From NCBI GenBank assembly GCA_041736705.1, contig JBGSTC010000019.1, positions 22,998-86,997 of the forward strand: DNA of 64,000 bases, given 5' to 3'. Position 1 is the stretch's first letter; each line of letters opens with the position of its first letter. The notes under the pieces were generated by a model. That model searched no databases and was not told the DNA's origin. It was given only the letters and a program-made list of their open reading frames with translations. The position numbers were made by a program, and so were the translations under genes. This document shows positions 25,713-33,546 of this stretch, one piece after another. This DNA is from GWE2-51-13 sp041736705 (GTDB lineage: Bacteria; Bacillota_I; Bacilli_A; Erysipelotrichales; Erysipelotrichaceae).

Positions 25713-25740
25713 AAACAAAAATCCCCGAGAGCGGGGATTT
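25713..25740 (-). terminator. Terminator or attenuator between rpmA and obgE
   Basis: AAATCCCCG and CGGGGATTT form a 9-bp stem with a 4-base loop (25719-25740), followed by TTTTTGTTT. Only 15 bases remain before obgE, with no room for a promoter, so obgE depends on read-through. Confidence 0.75.
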
Positions 25741-25744
25741 ACGA

Positions 25745-26029
25745 CTAGGCTTGGGGATAAACGGAAACTTTCGTTCTGTTTTTTCCTAAGCGTTCGAACT
25801 TTACGACGCCGCCGACTAACGCAAATAGCGTATCGTCGCCGCCTCGCCCGACGTTGGTACCGGGATGAATTTTTGTGCCGCGTTGACGGTACAGAATGGA
25901 TCCGGCGTTAGCAAATTGACCATCCGACTTCTTGGCGCCCAAACGTTTCGATTGGGAGTCACGGCCGTTCCGAGTGGAACCGACACCTTTTTTAGAAGCG
26001 AATAATTGAATGTCCAACACAAATTTCAT
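25745..26029 (-). CDS. rpmA: Ribosomal protein L27 with Prp-cleaved N-terminal extension
   Basis: 94 aa large-subunit protein whose N-terminal tail reaches the peptidyl transferase centre. The sequence starts MKFVLDIQLFASKKGVGST. The segment LDIQLF before ASKKG is the extension known in Firmicutes, removed after the Phe by the protease Prp, which is encoded directly upstream. The rest (NGRDSQSKRLGAKKSDGQFANAGSI) is canonical. Start at 26029 has GGAGGTG upstream. Confidence 0.97.
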   Translation of the reverse strand: MKFVLDIQLFASKKGVGSTRNGRDSQSKRLGAKKSDGQFANAGSILYRQRGTKIHPGTNVGRGGDDTLFALVGGVVKFERLGKNRTKVSVYPQA

Positions 26030-26033
26030 GGTT

Positions 26034-26360
26034 TTACACCTCCTGTTTCGCGATATGAATATACTTTGAATATTGGTTTTCGATGGTTTCCAACTGTGCC
26101 AGCACAGTATGGAGGATAATTTGGACATCGTGATTCCCGTTTTCCAGCACCTTGATTTCGATCAGTGCGTCTTCACCCTTTACGAGCGTTAAGTCGCACG
26201 CCTTCGAAGCCATTCTATCCAGCGCATTGAGCGCACCGGTCGCGATCGAACTGACGCTTGCGCATACCAGATCCTGGCCGCGTTTCGCCGACATCGCATG
26301 TCCGGTGACGGACAGATGGAGGATGGTGGAAGATCGATACGAGACACTCACCGTAATCAT
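26034..26360 (-). CDS. prp: Ribosomal-processing cysteine protease Prp
   Basis: 108 aa, Prp (YsxB) family. Catalytic His in VTGHAMSAKRGQDLVCASVSS and Cys in the same stretch (His about 21, Cys about 32) match the His/Cys dyad of Prp. It cleaves the N-terminal extension of L27, which is present in the next gene. Lies between rplU and rpmA, with gaps of 5 and 4 bases, the family's standard position. Confidence 0.95.
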   Translation of the reverse strand: MITVSVSYRSSTILHLSVTGHAMSAKRGQDLVCASVSSIATGALNALDRMASKACDLTLVKGEDALIEIKVLENGNHDVQIILHTVLAQLETIENQYSKYIHIAKQEV

Positions 26361-26365
26361 CTGGA

Positions 26366-26677
26366 CTACGCCTCGATGGATTCGATGATGAGTTTCGTAT
26401 ACGGTTGACGATGGCCGACTTTACGACGGGTCGAACCTTTTTTCGGTTTGTAACGGAAGATGACGATCTTCTTGTCCTTACCTTGTTTTTCGACTTTCGC
26501 GGTGACCTTCGCGCCCTTTACATACGGGGCTCCGAAGCGGGTCGTACGGTTGGAATAGACCAACACTTTATCGAAGATGACTTCTTCGCCTTCTTGGACA
26601 TCCAATTTTTCTACGAAAATGGAAGCTCCGACTTCGACGCGGAGTTGTTTTCCGCCGGTTTCAATGACTGCGTACAT
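26366..26677 (-). CDS. rplU: Ribosomal protein L21
   Basis: 103 aa large-subunit protein: MYAVIETGGKQLRVEVG at the start and the C-terminal GHRQPYTKLIIESI signature. The start at 26677 has AGGAGG 8 bases upstream. First gene of the rplU-prp-rpmA-obgE set, with a strong promoter and a leader of about 105 bases. Confidence 0.97.
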   Translation of the reverse strand: MYAVIETGGKQLRVEVGASIFVEKLDVQEGEEVIFDKVLVYSNRTTRFGAPYVKGAKVTAKVEKQGKDKKIVIFRYKPKKGSTRRKVGHRQPYTKLIIESIEA

Positions 26678-26756
26678 GGTTTGCACCTCCTTTTTCTGGG
26701 TTGAGACTCGCCGTTATGGGTGGTTTTTAAAGACACTTGAAAACCCGTACCGTGCG

Positions 26757-26781
26757 GTTGCGTTCCTTTGAGAAAGGCAAC
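26757..26781 (-). promoter_or_regulatory. Hairpin at the 5' end of the rplU leader (candidate L21 leader)
   Basis: GTTG and CCTTT pair with AAAGG and CAAC (9 bp with a 4-base bulge) at the very start of the predicted transcript. An L21 leader RNA is known upstream of rplU in Firmicutes; similarity to that family was not tested. Confidence 0.45.
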
Positions 26782-26788
26782 GTAGTAC

Positions 26789-26817
26789 ATTTTAGCATGC
26801 TTCAGGCGTTTCGTCAA
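26789..26817 (-). promoter_or_regulatory. Strong promoter for rplU operon
   Basis: TTGACG (26812-26817), 17 bases, TAAAAT (26789-26794), minus strand. The -35 box overlaps the stop codon of the upstream DUF554 gene. Confidence 0.8.
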
Positions 26818-27548
26818 ATGAAGTTCGCGATGAACTCGACGACCCTTGGAATGAGCGTTTCCGTGATGTAAAACAAGGCCGGACGGACTAAAATCGGCAG
26901 GAAAATCGCCGGGATCAGGTTGGCGACTTTGATGTCCGAAATCTTCAGCATCCTCAGTCCCAGACCGATGATGACCACCGATCCCACGATGCCCATGTCC
27001 AGGATCAAGACCTCACTGAGCCAGGGTGCGACCAATGAACTCATCAGCGTGATCGAACCTTGATAGGCTAAAATCACGAAGGAAGAAAACAGGACGCCGA
27101 TGCCCAGGGAAGAGGCGAAGATGATCGAAGCGATGAAGTCCAATAGGCTTTTCGTATAGAGGATCGTGTGGTCGCCATGCAGACCGCTGTTGAGCGATCC
27201 GACGATGGCCATCGCGCCGACCCCGAACAAGAGGCTGGCACTGACGAAACCCGTGGCGAAGGTCCCTTTCGCGTTCTTGGCGACTTTGGATTCGATCCAG
27301 AGTCCGAATCGGCCGAGTTTATCTTCGATGTCGATCCATTCGCCCAGATACGCTCCGATCGCCATCGATGCGATGAGGATCAACGGGTCTTTTACGCCGA
27401 TCGAGCCTTGGACGCCAAGCAAGATGATGCATAATCCCAACCCTTTCATCAAGGTCGTGGAGATCTTATCCGAGATCCCGTGATGCAGATATAGCCCCAA
27501 TAGCGATCCGATGATGATCGCAAAGAAATTCACCCATGTCCCAGTCAT
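26814..27548 (-). CDS. DUF554 family membrane protein
   Basis: 244 aa integral membrane protein of the DUF554 family (YdfK-like), function unknown. MTGTWVNFFAIIIGSLLGLYL at the start, GLGLCIILLGVQGSI, FGVGAMAIVGSLNSGLHGDH and SSFVILAYQGSITL are typical. About seven hydrophobic segments are seen. Its start overlaps the end of the methyltransferase gene by 4 bases, so they are cotranslated. Confidence 0.88.
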   Translation of the reverse strand: MTGTWVNFFAIIIGSLLGLYLHHGISDKISTTLMKGLGLCIILLGVQGSIGVKDPLILIASMAIGAYLGEWIDIEDKLGRFGLWIESKVAKNAKGTFATGFVSASLLFGVGAMAIVGSLNSGLHGDHTILYTKSLLDFIASIIFASSLGIGVLFSSFVILAYQGSITLMSSLVAPWLSEVLILDMGIVGSVVIIGLGLRMLKISDIKVANLIPAIFLPILVRPALFYITETLIPRVVEFIANFI

Positions 27549-28207
27549 ATGTTTTCCCCTTTTTTAAATACATCCGGTGCTTCGACGGTGCAACCGTCGT
27601 TCCCGTTTTTAAGTGCTTCGATGAGTATCCCGGACGATGCCGCATCCACATCGTCGTGGATGAAGCGGATGCGTTTAATCGCGAATCGATAAGATTCAAG
27701 GACGCGGATCAGTTCGGCGGTCCGGCTTGAACGATGGACCAAGGCGAGTCTGCCATGATCGCGAAGCAGGCGAAACGCATGTTTCGCCAGTTCATCCAAG
27801 GTGAGCGAGCTTTCATGCCGGGCGGCGTTAAGGTAAGGATTCGATCCCTGGTCGCTACCTTCCTTGAAATAAGGCGGGTTGCACAGGACTAAATCGAAGG
27901 TACCGTCGCTGAAGGATTCCAGCGGACAAACCTGAAACGTCGCGTTTGCGACTGAATTAAGCGAAGCGTTGCGCTTCGCCAACTCGATCGCTTCATCGAA
28001 GAGATCGATCCCGATTCCCTCGCTCCCTCCTTGTTTCAAGGCATAGACCAGAAGCACGCCGTTGTTGGTTCCGATATCCAAGATGCGGTCTTTCGCTCTG
28101 ACGTTCATGAAACGGCACAACGCGACGGTGTCGGAATTGAACCGAAACATCTCCTTGCGCTGGATGAATTGAAGATTCGTGCCGGGTAGAAAATCGGTTT
28201 TTATCAC
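27545..28207 (-). CDS. tRNA1(Val) A37 N6-methyltransferase TrmN6-like
   Basis: About 220 aa class I SAM-dependent methyltransferase. ILDIGTNNGVLLVYALKQG is the SAM motif, and LVLCNPPYF is the NPPY catalytic motif of N6-adenine methyltransferases. The pattern FRFNSDTVALCRF and the order agree with the YfiC/TrmN6 (YabB) family, which methylates A37 of tRNA1(Val). A GTG start at 28207 is preferred because AGAGGG lies just upstream and a -10 TATACT is at 28229-28234. The ATG further upstream (28258) lies inside the histidine-kinase terminator. Confidence 0.82.
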   Translation of the reverse strand: MIKTDFLPGTNLQFIQRKEMFRFNSDTVALCRFMNVRAKDRILDIGTNNGVLLVYALKQGGSEGIGIDLFDEAIELAKRNASLNSVANATFQVCPLESFSDGTFDLVLCNPPYFKEGSDQGSNPYLNAARHESSLTLDELAKHAFRLLRDHGRLALVHRSSRTAELIRVLESYRFAIKRIRFIHDDVDAASSGILIEALKNGNDGCTVEAPDVFKKGENI

Positions 28208-28228
28208 AAGATCGCCCTCTTTCGTTCT

Positions 28229-28234
28229 AGTATA
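28229..28234 (-). promoter_or_regulatory. -10 element before trmN6-like gene
   Basis: TATACT on the minus strand between the kinase terminator and the GTG start; no clear -35 box. Confidence 0.4.
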
Positions 28235-28246
28235 TCGTTTTCGATG

Positions 28247-28272
28247 AAAAAAGACCATGATTTTTCATGGTC
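28247..28272 (-). terminator. Terminator of the two-component operon
   Basis: GACCATGA and TCATGGTC form a perfect 8-bp stem with a 4-base loop, followed by six T on the minus strand, immediately after the kinase stop codon. Confidence 0.8.
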
Positions 28273-29701
28273 AGGATTCATTTTCATAGACTTTCACTAA
28301 AGGAAGTTCAAACCAGAAGGTGCTGCCTTCGCCGACCTTGCTTTCGACGCCGAATTTCGCATGATGGGCGTCCAGGATCGCGCCTGCGATCGCCAGACCC
28401 AAGCCGGTCCCCATGGTTTGGCGTTGATAGTGTTTATCGACTTTATAATAGCGGTCCCAGATGTAGGGCAGATCTTCTTCCGCGATGCCTTCGCCATGGT
28501 CGGTGACCTCGATGCGCACGGTCTCGTCGACCAGCAATTGCATCAACACCTTCTTGTCCGGACCGATGTGTTTGATCGCGTTGTTGACGAAGTTGTAGAT
28601 GACTTGTCCGATTTTCACTTCGTCGCCCTTCACGATGACTTTCGGAAAGGACATGACTTCGATGTCGATCTGTTCCTGCTGAATTAAGCCTTGCATCAGA
28701 TTGACGCTATGGTCGAGCAGCTCAACGATGTCGAATTCCTTGATGTCGAGTTCCAAGACCTTGGATTGAAGTTGCGATAGTTTGGTCATATCGTTGACCA
28801 AGCGGTCGAGATGGTTCACTTCCGTCAAGATGACCTCCAGGTGTTCTTCCCTCTTCTTCGGATTGTTGCCGGAGAGATCGCGGATCATTTCGGTATAGGC
28901 CTTGATCATCGTGAGCGGGGTCTTGATGTCGTGGGAGACGTTGGCGATCAAGTCTTTGCGCAATTCGTCCATTTTCCCGAGTTCTTCCGTCGCATAGTTC
29001 AAGGTTTCGGCCAATTGGCTGATTTCACCGTATTCGCTATTTTCAAACTTGACTTTGTAATCCCCTTCCGCCAGTTTCTGTGCGCTCCGGTTCATCTGGA
29101 TGATGGGACGGGCCATGCGTGAGGAAAGCAAAAGGGCGAACAAGGTCGAAAGGAAGAAAACGGCGATGGTGACATAGATGAATTGGTCCTTGAGGATGTT
29201 GACGGTGGAATCCAGGGGTTCAAGCGTCGCGTTAAGGAAGATGTAGTAGTTGCCGAAATCGGCGACGACTTCCCTTCCGTACACCAACATGCTTTGGTTG
29301 AGCTGGATGTTTTCCAGCGGAAGGACGAAGTCACGAGTCTTGGATTCTTGGGTGCGTTGGATGTAATCCGACACGTTGGTGGGGTTTTTGATGACCCGTT
29401 GGGTCAGATAACATCCCAAACCGACCGAGTCGACTTGATAAAGCAAGGTTCCTTCACCGTTATAGATGACGGCGCAGACATTGTTTCTGACCGCCATGAT
29501 CTGGATGTCGACATCCAGATCGTTATTGAGGATCCCGTATTCCATCTCGTCGGCGACCATGCGGACGTTATCGACTTTGGTGTCGCGGTAATAGGAGGAG
29601 ATGAAAACGATCTGGAAAATCCAGAGTGTTCCTAAAATACCTACGGTGAGTAGGATGAAATAAAACCATGTGCGAATGCGGATCCGACTACTGAACTTCA
29701 A
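28271..29701 (-). CDS. Membrane sensor histidine kinase
   Basis: 476 aa. Membrane helix about 12-33, extracytoplasmic sensor (about 34-175) with no recognised domain, second helix (about 176-196), HAMP (about 198-250), HisKA with NVSHDIKTPLTMI (phospho-His about 256) and HATPase with NFVNNAIKHIG (N box), DHGEGIAEEDLPYIWDRYY (G1/F) and GTGLGLAIA (G2). It overlaps the response regulator gene by 14 bases. The signal sensed is unknown; overall design resembles PhoR/ResE-type kinases. Confidence 0.94.
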   Translation of the reverse strand: MKFSSRIRIRTWFYFILLTVGILGTLWIFQIVFISSYYRDTKVDNVRMVADEMEYGILNNDLDVDIQIMAVRNNVCAVIYNGEGTLLYQVDSVGLGCYLTQRVIKNPTNVSDYIQRTQESKTRDFVLPLENIQLNQSMLVYGREVVADFGNYYIFLNATLEPLDSTVNILKDQFIYVTIAVFFLSTLFALLLSSRMARPIIQMNRSAQKLAEGDYKVKFENSEYGEISQLAETLNYATEELGKMDELRKDLIANVSHDIKTPLTMIKAYTEMIRDLSGNNPKKREEHLEVILTEVNHLDRLVNDMTKLSQLQSKVLELDIKEFDIVELLDHSVNLMQGLIQQEQIDIEVMSFPKVIVKGDEVKIGQVIYNFVNNAIKHIGPDKKVLMQLLVDETVRIEVTDHGEGIAEEDLPYIWDRYYKVDKHYQRQTMGTGLGLAIAGAILDAHHAKFGVESKVGEGSTFWFELPLVKVYENES

Positions 29702-30353
29702 ACTTGTACCCCGTCCCTCGGACCGTCACGATATAATCGCGGTATTCGCCCAAGTTATGACGCAGCATCTTGATGTGGGTGTCGACCGTGCGGTCGTCGC
29801 CGAAGTAGTTGTAGTTCCAGACTTTATCGAGCAGGACATCGCGTGAGAGCGCGGTGTTTTTGTTTCTGACCAAAAACAACAGAAGATCGAACTCCTTGGG
29901 CGTCAGGTTGACCTTTTCCCCGTTGATGAACACGTTGCGTGCATCGACGTCGATATTGAGACCGTTGAAGGTCATGGTTTGGTTTTCCTTGCCGGTGTGT
30001 CGGTCGATGACGACCTTGATGCGTGCCATTAGTTCTTTGGGACTGAAGGGTTTCACCACGTAGTCATCCACACCCAGTTCGAATCCGAACAACTTGTCGA
30101 ACTCTTCCTGTCGGGCCGACAACATGATGATCGGGATGTTCTTGATCTTCTTGATTTGGCGACATGCGCTGAACCCATCCAGATAAGGCATCATGATATC
30201 CAGTACGATCACGTCGAAATCTTCGCGCTCGACCAGTTCAAGGGCTTCGCGCCCGTCTTTTGCTTCTTTGACATCGTATCCCGAAACTTCCGCGTATTCA
30301 CGGACTACTTCGCGGATTTTCACTTCGTCATCGACGATGAGGATTCTTGCCAT
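29688..30353 (-). CDS. OmpR/PhoB-family response regulator
   Basis: 221 aa. Receiver domain (about 1-118) with acidic pocket VDDE, phospho-acceptor Asp in VLDIMMPYLDG (Asp52), Thr/Ser switch MLSARQ and Lys in VVKPFSP, then a winged-helix DNA-binding domain (about 127-221, LTPKEFDLLLFL, VDTHIKMLRHNLG, VRGTGYKFE). Cotranscribed with the kinase. An 11-bp direct repeat TTTCACAA lies in its own promoter and is a likely autoregulatory site. Confidence 0.95.
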   Translation of the reverse strand: MARILIVDDEVKIREVVREYAEVSGYDVKEAKDGREALELVEREDFDVIVLDIMMPYLDGFSACRQIKKIKNIPIIMLSARQEEFDKLFGFELGVDDYVVKPFSPKELMARIKVVIDRHTGKENQTMTFNGLNIDVDARNVFINGEKVNLTPKEFDLLLFLVRNKNTALSRDVLLDKVWNYNYFGDDRTVDTHIKMLRHNLGEYRDYIVTVRGTGYKFEVQ

Positions 30354-30373
30354 AATAACACCACCTTTCGTTT

Positions 30374-30406
30374 AGTGTATCCCTATCTTGTGAAAGATTT
30401 GTGAAA
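30374..30406 (-). promoter_or_regulatory. Response-regulator promoter with 11-bp-spaced direct repeats
   Basis: On the minus strand two copies of TTTCACAA (30399-30406 and 30388-30395) are spaced by 11 bp, one DNA turn. They cover the -35 region of the -10 TACACT (30374-30379). This is the arrangement of OmpR/PhoB-family activator sites. The repeats lie directly after the dnaE stop. Confidence 0.6.
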
Positions 30407-33400
30407 TCAACTTTCCGTCGTTAAGCGTTTGACGTTCTTCACCATGCAGGAATTCTCCTGTTCGATCCTGCCGTCGATCTCGACCAAGGTGCCTTTGACC
30501 CAGATTTCCTGCGTGCGGTCCAAGAGCGTCGGCATGACGACGACATCCAAGAACGCCGATTCATCGCTGACGGAGACAAACGCCATCATCTGTCCGGTCT
30601 TGGTGCGATGGGTCTTGACCCTCTCGACCATCGCCGCGAAGCGTACGTTTGAATTCAATGTCGTCGAACTGACGATCGGGGTGCATTTGTATCCCGATTT
30701 TTGTTTATAAAGCAGGATCGGATGGCTGGAGAAATAGAATCCGAAGACATCCCGTTCCCGTTCATTGCGCTCTTGCGGAAGATCGGCGACGCTGATCGGG
30801 ATCGGTCGCGAGACCAGATCCAAATCGATCCGGGACTGTCCCAAGGTATCGATGCGGACCAAGTCCGCATAGGTGATCGCTTCATCCAACGACGCCAGCA
30901 TCGATTTGCGGGTCATGGCGAAATCGTCCAATGCGCCGGCATCGATCAGCGCTTCGAGGCTTTTACGGTTGAAGCGACGGGTCATGATGCGGGCGATGAA
31001 GTCGTAGTAGTCCAGAAACAAACCGGTGCTTCGTTCATTGAGGATTTCCCGGCAAGCCGCCATGCCGACCCCTTTGATGACGGTCAGCGGGAAGCGGATC
31101 CATCCGTCTTCCAGAACGTATCCCGCTTCGCTGCGGTTGACGCTGGGGGCCAACAGGCCGACGTTGCGGCTGCGGCATTCGTTGACATATTCGGCGGTTT
31201 TGGTTTCGCTGCCGATGACGCTGCTGAGGAGGGCGGCGAAGAATTGTTCGGGATGGTTCGCTTTCAAATACGCCATCTGATAGGAGATCATCGCATAGGC
31301 GACGCTATGGGATTTATTGAAGCCGTAGTTGGCGAACTTTGCGATCAGGTTGAAGAGTTCGATCCCCAAGCCATCGCTGTATCCTTTCGCTTTGCATCCG
31401 CTCAGGAATTCTTCCTGCAGTTTCGCCAGTTCCTTGGCGTTCTTCTTGCTCATCGCCTTACGCAGGACATCCGCCCGCGCCAGACTGAACCCGGCCATCT
31501 TCTGCGCCACCTGCATGATCTGTTCCTGATAGATCATGATCCCGTAGGTATCGCTCAATAAGTCCTTGAGGTCGGGATGGGGATAGACGACGCTGGAGGG
31601 GTTTTGCCTTCGTTTCAGGTATTCCGGGATGTTTTCCATGGGTCCGGGGCGAAAGAGTGCGATCGTTGCGACGATGTCGTCGAAACGATACGGCTTCATC
31701 TTTCGGATCAAACTCTTCATCCCTTCGGATTCAAGCTGGAACACCCCGATCGTATCCACGTTTGCGATGCATTCATAAGTCTTCTTATCGTCTAAAGGTA
31801 ATTTCAGCGGATCGAGGTCGATCCCCTCTTTTTTGATCATGGTCACCACATCGTCGATGATGGTGAGGTTGCGTAAACCCAGGAAGTCCATCTTGATCAA
31901 GCCCATCGGCTCGAGATGTTCCATCGTGAACTGGGTCGAAAGCAGATCGGCTTCGATCTGCACCAAGGGGATCACGTCCAACAGGTCCGCATCGCTCAGC
32001 ACGATTCCGGCCGCATGGGTCGAGACGTGACGGGGCAAGCCTTCCAGCTCGGAGGCATAGGCGAATAGTTCTTTGAACTTTTCACTGGACTCGATCAACT
32101 GCGAAAAGTGTTTGCTTTCTTCCTTCGCCTTCGGCAGCGTGATCTTCAGCGTGTTGGGGACGGTTTTGGAGATCATGTCGAGGTCGCGTACGGACAGACC
32201 CAAGACCCGGCCGACATCCCGCAGCGCTTGTTTGGCCGCCAAAGTACCGAAGGTCGAGATGTGCGCCACATGGTTCTTCCCGTATTTCTCGACTACGTAG
32301 GCGATGACTTCGTCGCGCCGGTTGTCGGGAAAATCGATGTCGATGTCGGGCATGGAGATCCGTTCGGGATTCAGGAAGCGTTCAAACAGAAGGTTGTATT
32401 TGATGGGGTCGACATGCGTGATGCCAAGGCAATAGGCCACAAGCGTTCCCGCGGCGCTTCCGCGTCCCGGGCCGACATAGATCGACTGTTTGCGGGCATG
32501 GCGGATGAAATCCCAGACGATGAGGAAATAGTCCTCGAAATGCATGTCGGTGATGACATCCAATTCATATTTCAAGCGATTCCGGTATACCGGATCGGGT
32601 TGGTCGGAATCCAAACGTTTCTTTAATCCTTGAAGACAAAGCTGGGTCAGGTATTGGGTCGCATCCACCCCATGCGGTAGATCGAACTTAGGCAACCTTA
32701 CCCCTACGGGTTTGAAGTCGTAACGACACGACGCGGCGATTTCATCGCTAAATATCAACTCGGACTCAGGATAGAGTCGTTCCATTTCAACAGGTGAAAG
32801 CATCCATCTTCCTTCGAATGACGGAAGGTTCTTGTCGGAAAGGGTTTGCTGTGTCCCGATCGCGTTCAGGACGCGGAAGGTCGTGTCGTCGCTTTGTTTG
32901 GCGTAATAGACCTTGGAAACCGCAAGGGTACGGATTTTTAGTCGTTGACAGGTTTCCCTTAACACATCGTTGCGCAGATGCCAAAACGAGGATTCCTCAT
33001 AGGAACACGCGGCGACGATTGTCGGGATGACCTGTTTGAGCGAGACCAACTGTTCCTCGAGTCGTGAACGGTTTTCCTTGATCATCGCTTCTTCCAACAC
33101 CCCGCCCTCGCCGAACGCGACGACCCAGAGATGTTCTTGATAAAGCGCGATGTCATCGAGCGTCACTTTGAAGGGGGCGCATGAAATCAGGGTGCTTAAA
33201 CGCATCAGACCGCGGTAGCCTTCGTCGTCTTTTGCCAAAAGCAAGAACGGGAAAACCGACCCTTCGATCTCGGTGTCGAGTTCCATGCCCAAGATCGGCT
33301 TGATTTGATGTTTCTGCGTGGCTTTCACGAAATCGGGGACGCCGTGCAGTTTATTACGGTCGGTGAGGGCGATGGCATGATATCCGGCTTCGACGGCGGT

Positions 33401-33475
33401 TTTAACCAGGACTTCCGGGGTCATCGTGCCTTGAAGCAGAGAGAAACAGCTGCGGGTCAAACAATGGACGGCCAT
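30407..33475 (-). CDS. dnaE: DNA polymerase III alpha subunit DnaE (DnaE3-type)
   Basis: 1022 aa second replicative polymerase, which in low-GC Gram-positives extends RNA primers beside PolC. The PHP domain is at the start (CLTRSCFSLLQGTMTPE, ALTDRNKLHG). The palm has GPGRGSAAGTLVAYCLG and catalytic PDIDIDFPDNRR (about 390), then SHSVAYAMISYQ, helix-hairpin-helix and a C-terminal OB domain (about 925-1020). No exonuclease domain, as expected. The ATG at 33475 has GGAAGG 8 bases upstream; the GTG at 33484 lies on the ribosome binding site. Confidence 0.97.
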   Translation of the reverse strand: MAVHCLTRSCFSLLQGTMTPEVLVKTAVEAGYHAIALTDRNKLHGVPDFVKATQKHQIKPILGMELDTEIEGSVFPFLLLAKDDEGYRGLMRLSTLISCAPFKVTLDDIALYQEHLWVVAFGEGGVLEEAMIKENRSRLEEQLVSLKQVIPTIVAACSYEESSFWHLRNDVLRETCQRLKIRTLAVSKVYYAKQSDDTTFRVLNAIGTQQTLSDKNLPSFEGRWMLSPVEMERLYPESELIFSDEIAASCRYDFKPVGVRLPKFDLPHGVDATQYLTQLCLQGLKKRLDSDQPDPVYRNRLKYELDVITDMHFEDYFLIVWDFIRHARKQSIYVGPGRGSAAGTLVAYCLGITHVDPIKYNLLFERFLNPERISMPDIDIDFPDNRRDEVIAYVVEKYGKNHVAHISTFGTLAAKQALRDVGRVLGLSVRDLDMISKTVPNTLKITLPKAKEESKHFSQLIESSEKFKELFAYASELEGLPRHVSTHAAGIVLSDADLLDVIPLVQIEADLLSTQFTMEHLEPMGLIKMDFLGLRNLTIIDDVVTMIKKEGIDLDPLKLPLDDKKTYECIANVDTIGVFQLESEGMKSLIRKMKPYRFDDIVATIALFRPGPMENIPEYLKRRQNPSSVVYPHPDLKDLLSDTYGIMIYQEQIMQVAQKMAGFSLARADVLRKAMSKKNAKELAKLQEEFLSGCKAKGYSDGLGIELFNLIAKFANYGFNKSHSVAYAMISYQMAYLKANHPEQFFAALLSSVIGSETKTAEYVNECRSRNVGLLAPSVNRSEAGYVLEDGWIRFPLTVIKGVGMAACREILNERSTGLFLDYYDFIARIMTRRFNRKSLEALIDAGALDDFAMTRKSMLASLDEAITYADLVRIDTLGQSRIDLDLVSRPIPISVADLPQERNERERDVFGFYFSSHPILLYKQKSGYKCTPIVSSTTLNSNVRFAAMVERVKTHRTKTGQMMAFVSVSDESAFLDVVVMPTLLDRTQEIWVKGTLVEIDGRIEQENSCMVKNVKRLTTES

Positions 33476-33501
33476 GTCGCTCACCTTCCTTTCATAGGTA
33501 C

Positions 33502-33507
33502 ATTATA
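33502..33507 (-). promoter_or_regulatory. -10 element for dnaE
   Basis: TATAAT on the minus strand just behind the terminator of the preceding operon; the -35 region (TTCTTT) is poor. Confidence 0.5.
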
Positions 33508-33521
33508 CAGGGATTGGGTGT

Positions 33522-33546
33522 AAAAAAGAACAGCGGTGCTGTTCTT
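33522..33546 (-). terminator. Terminator of smc-ftsY-ackA-nrnA operon
   Basis: AAGAACAGC and GCTGTTCTT form a 9-bp stem with a 3-base loop, followed by T-run. The first arm overlaps the last codons of the gene that ends at 33545. Confidence 0.8.

Noticed and set aside
28208..28258. ATG at 28258 as start of the trmN6-like gene
   Set aside because: It lies inside the stem of the histidine-kinase terminator; a -10 element and a ribosome binding site support the GTG at 28207.
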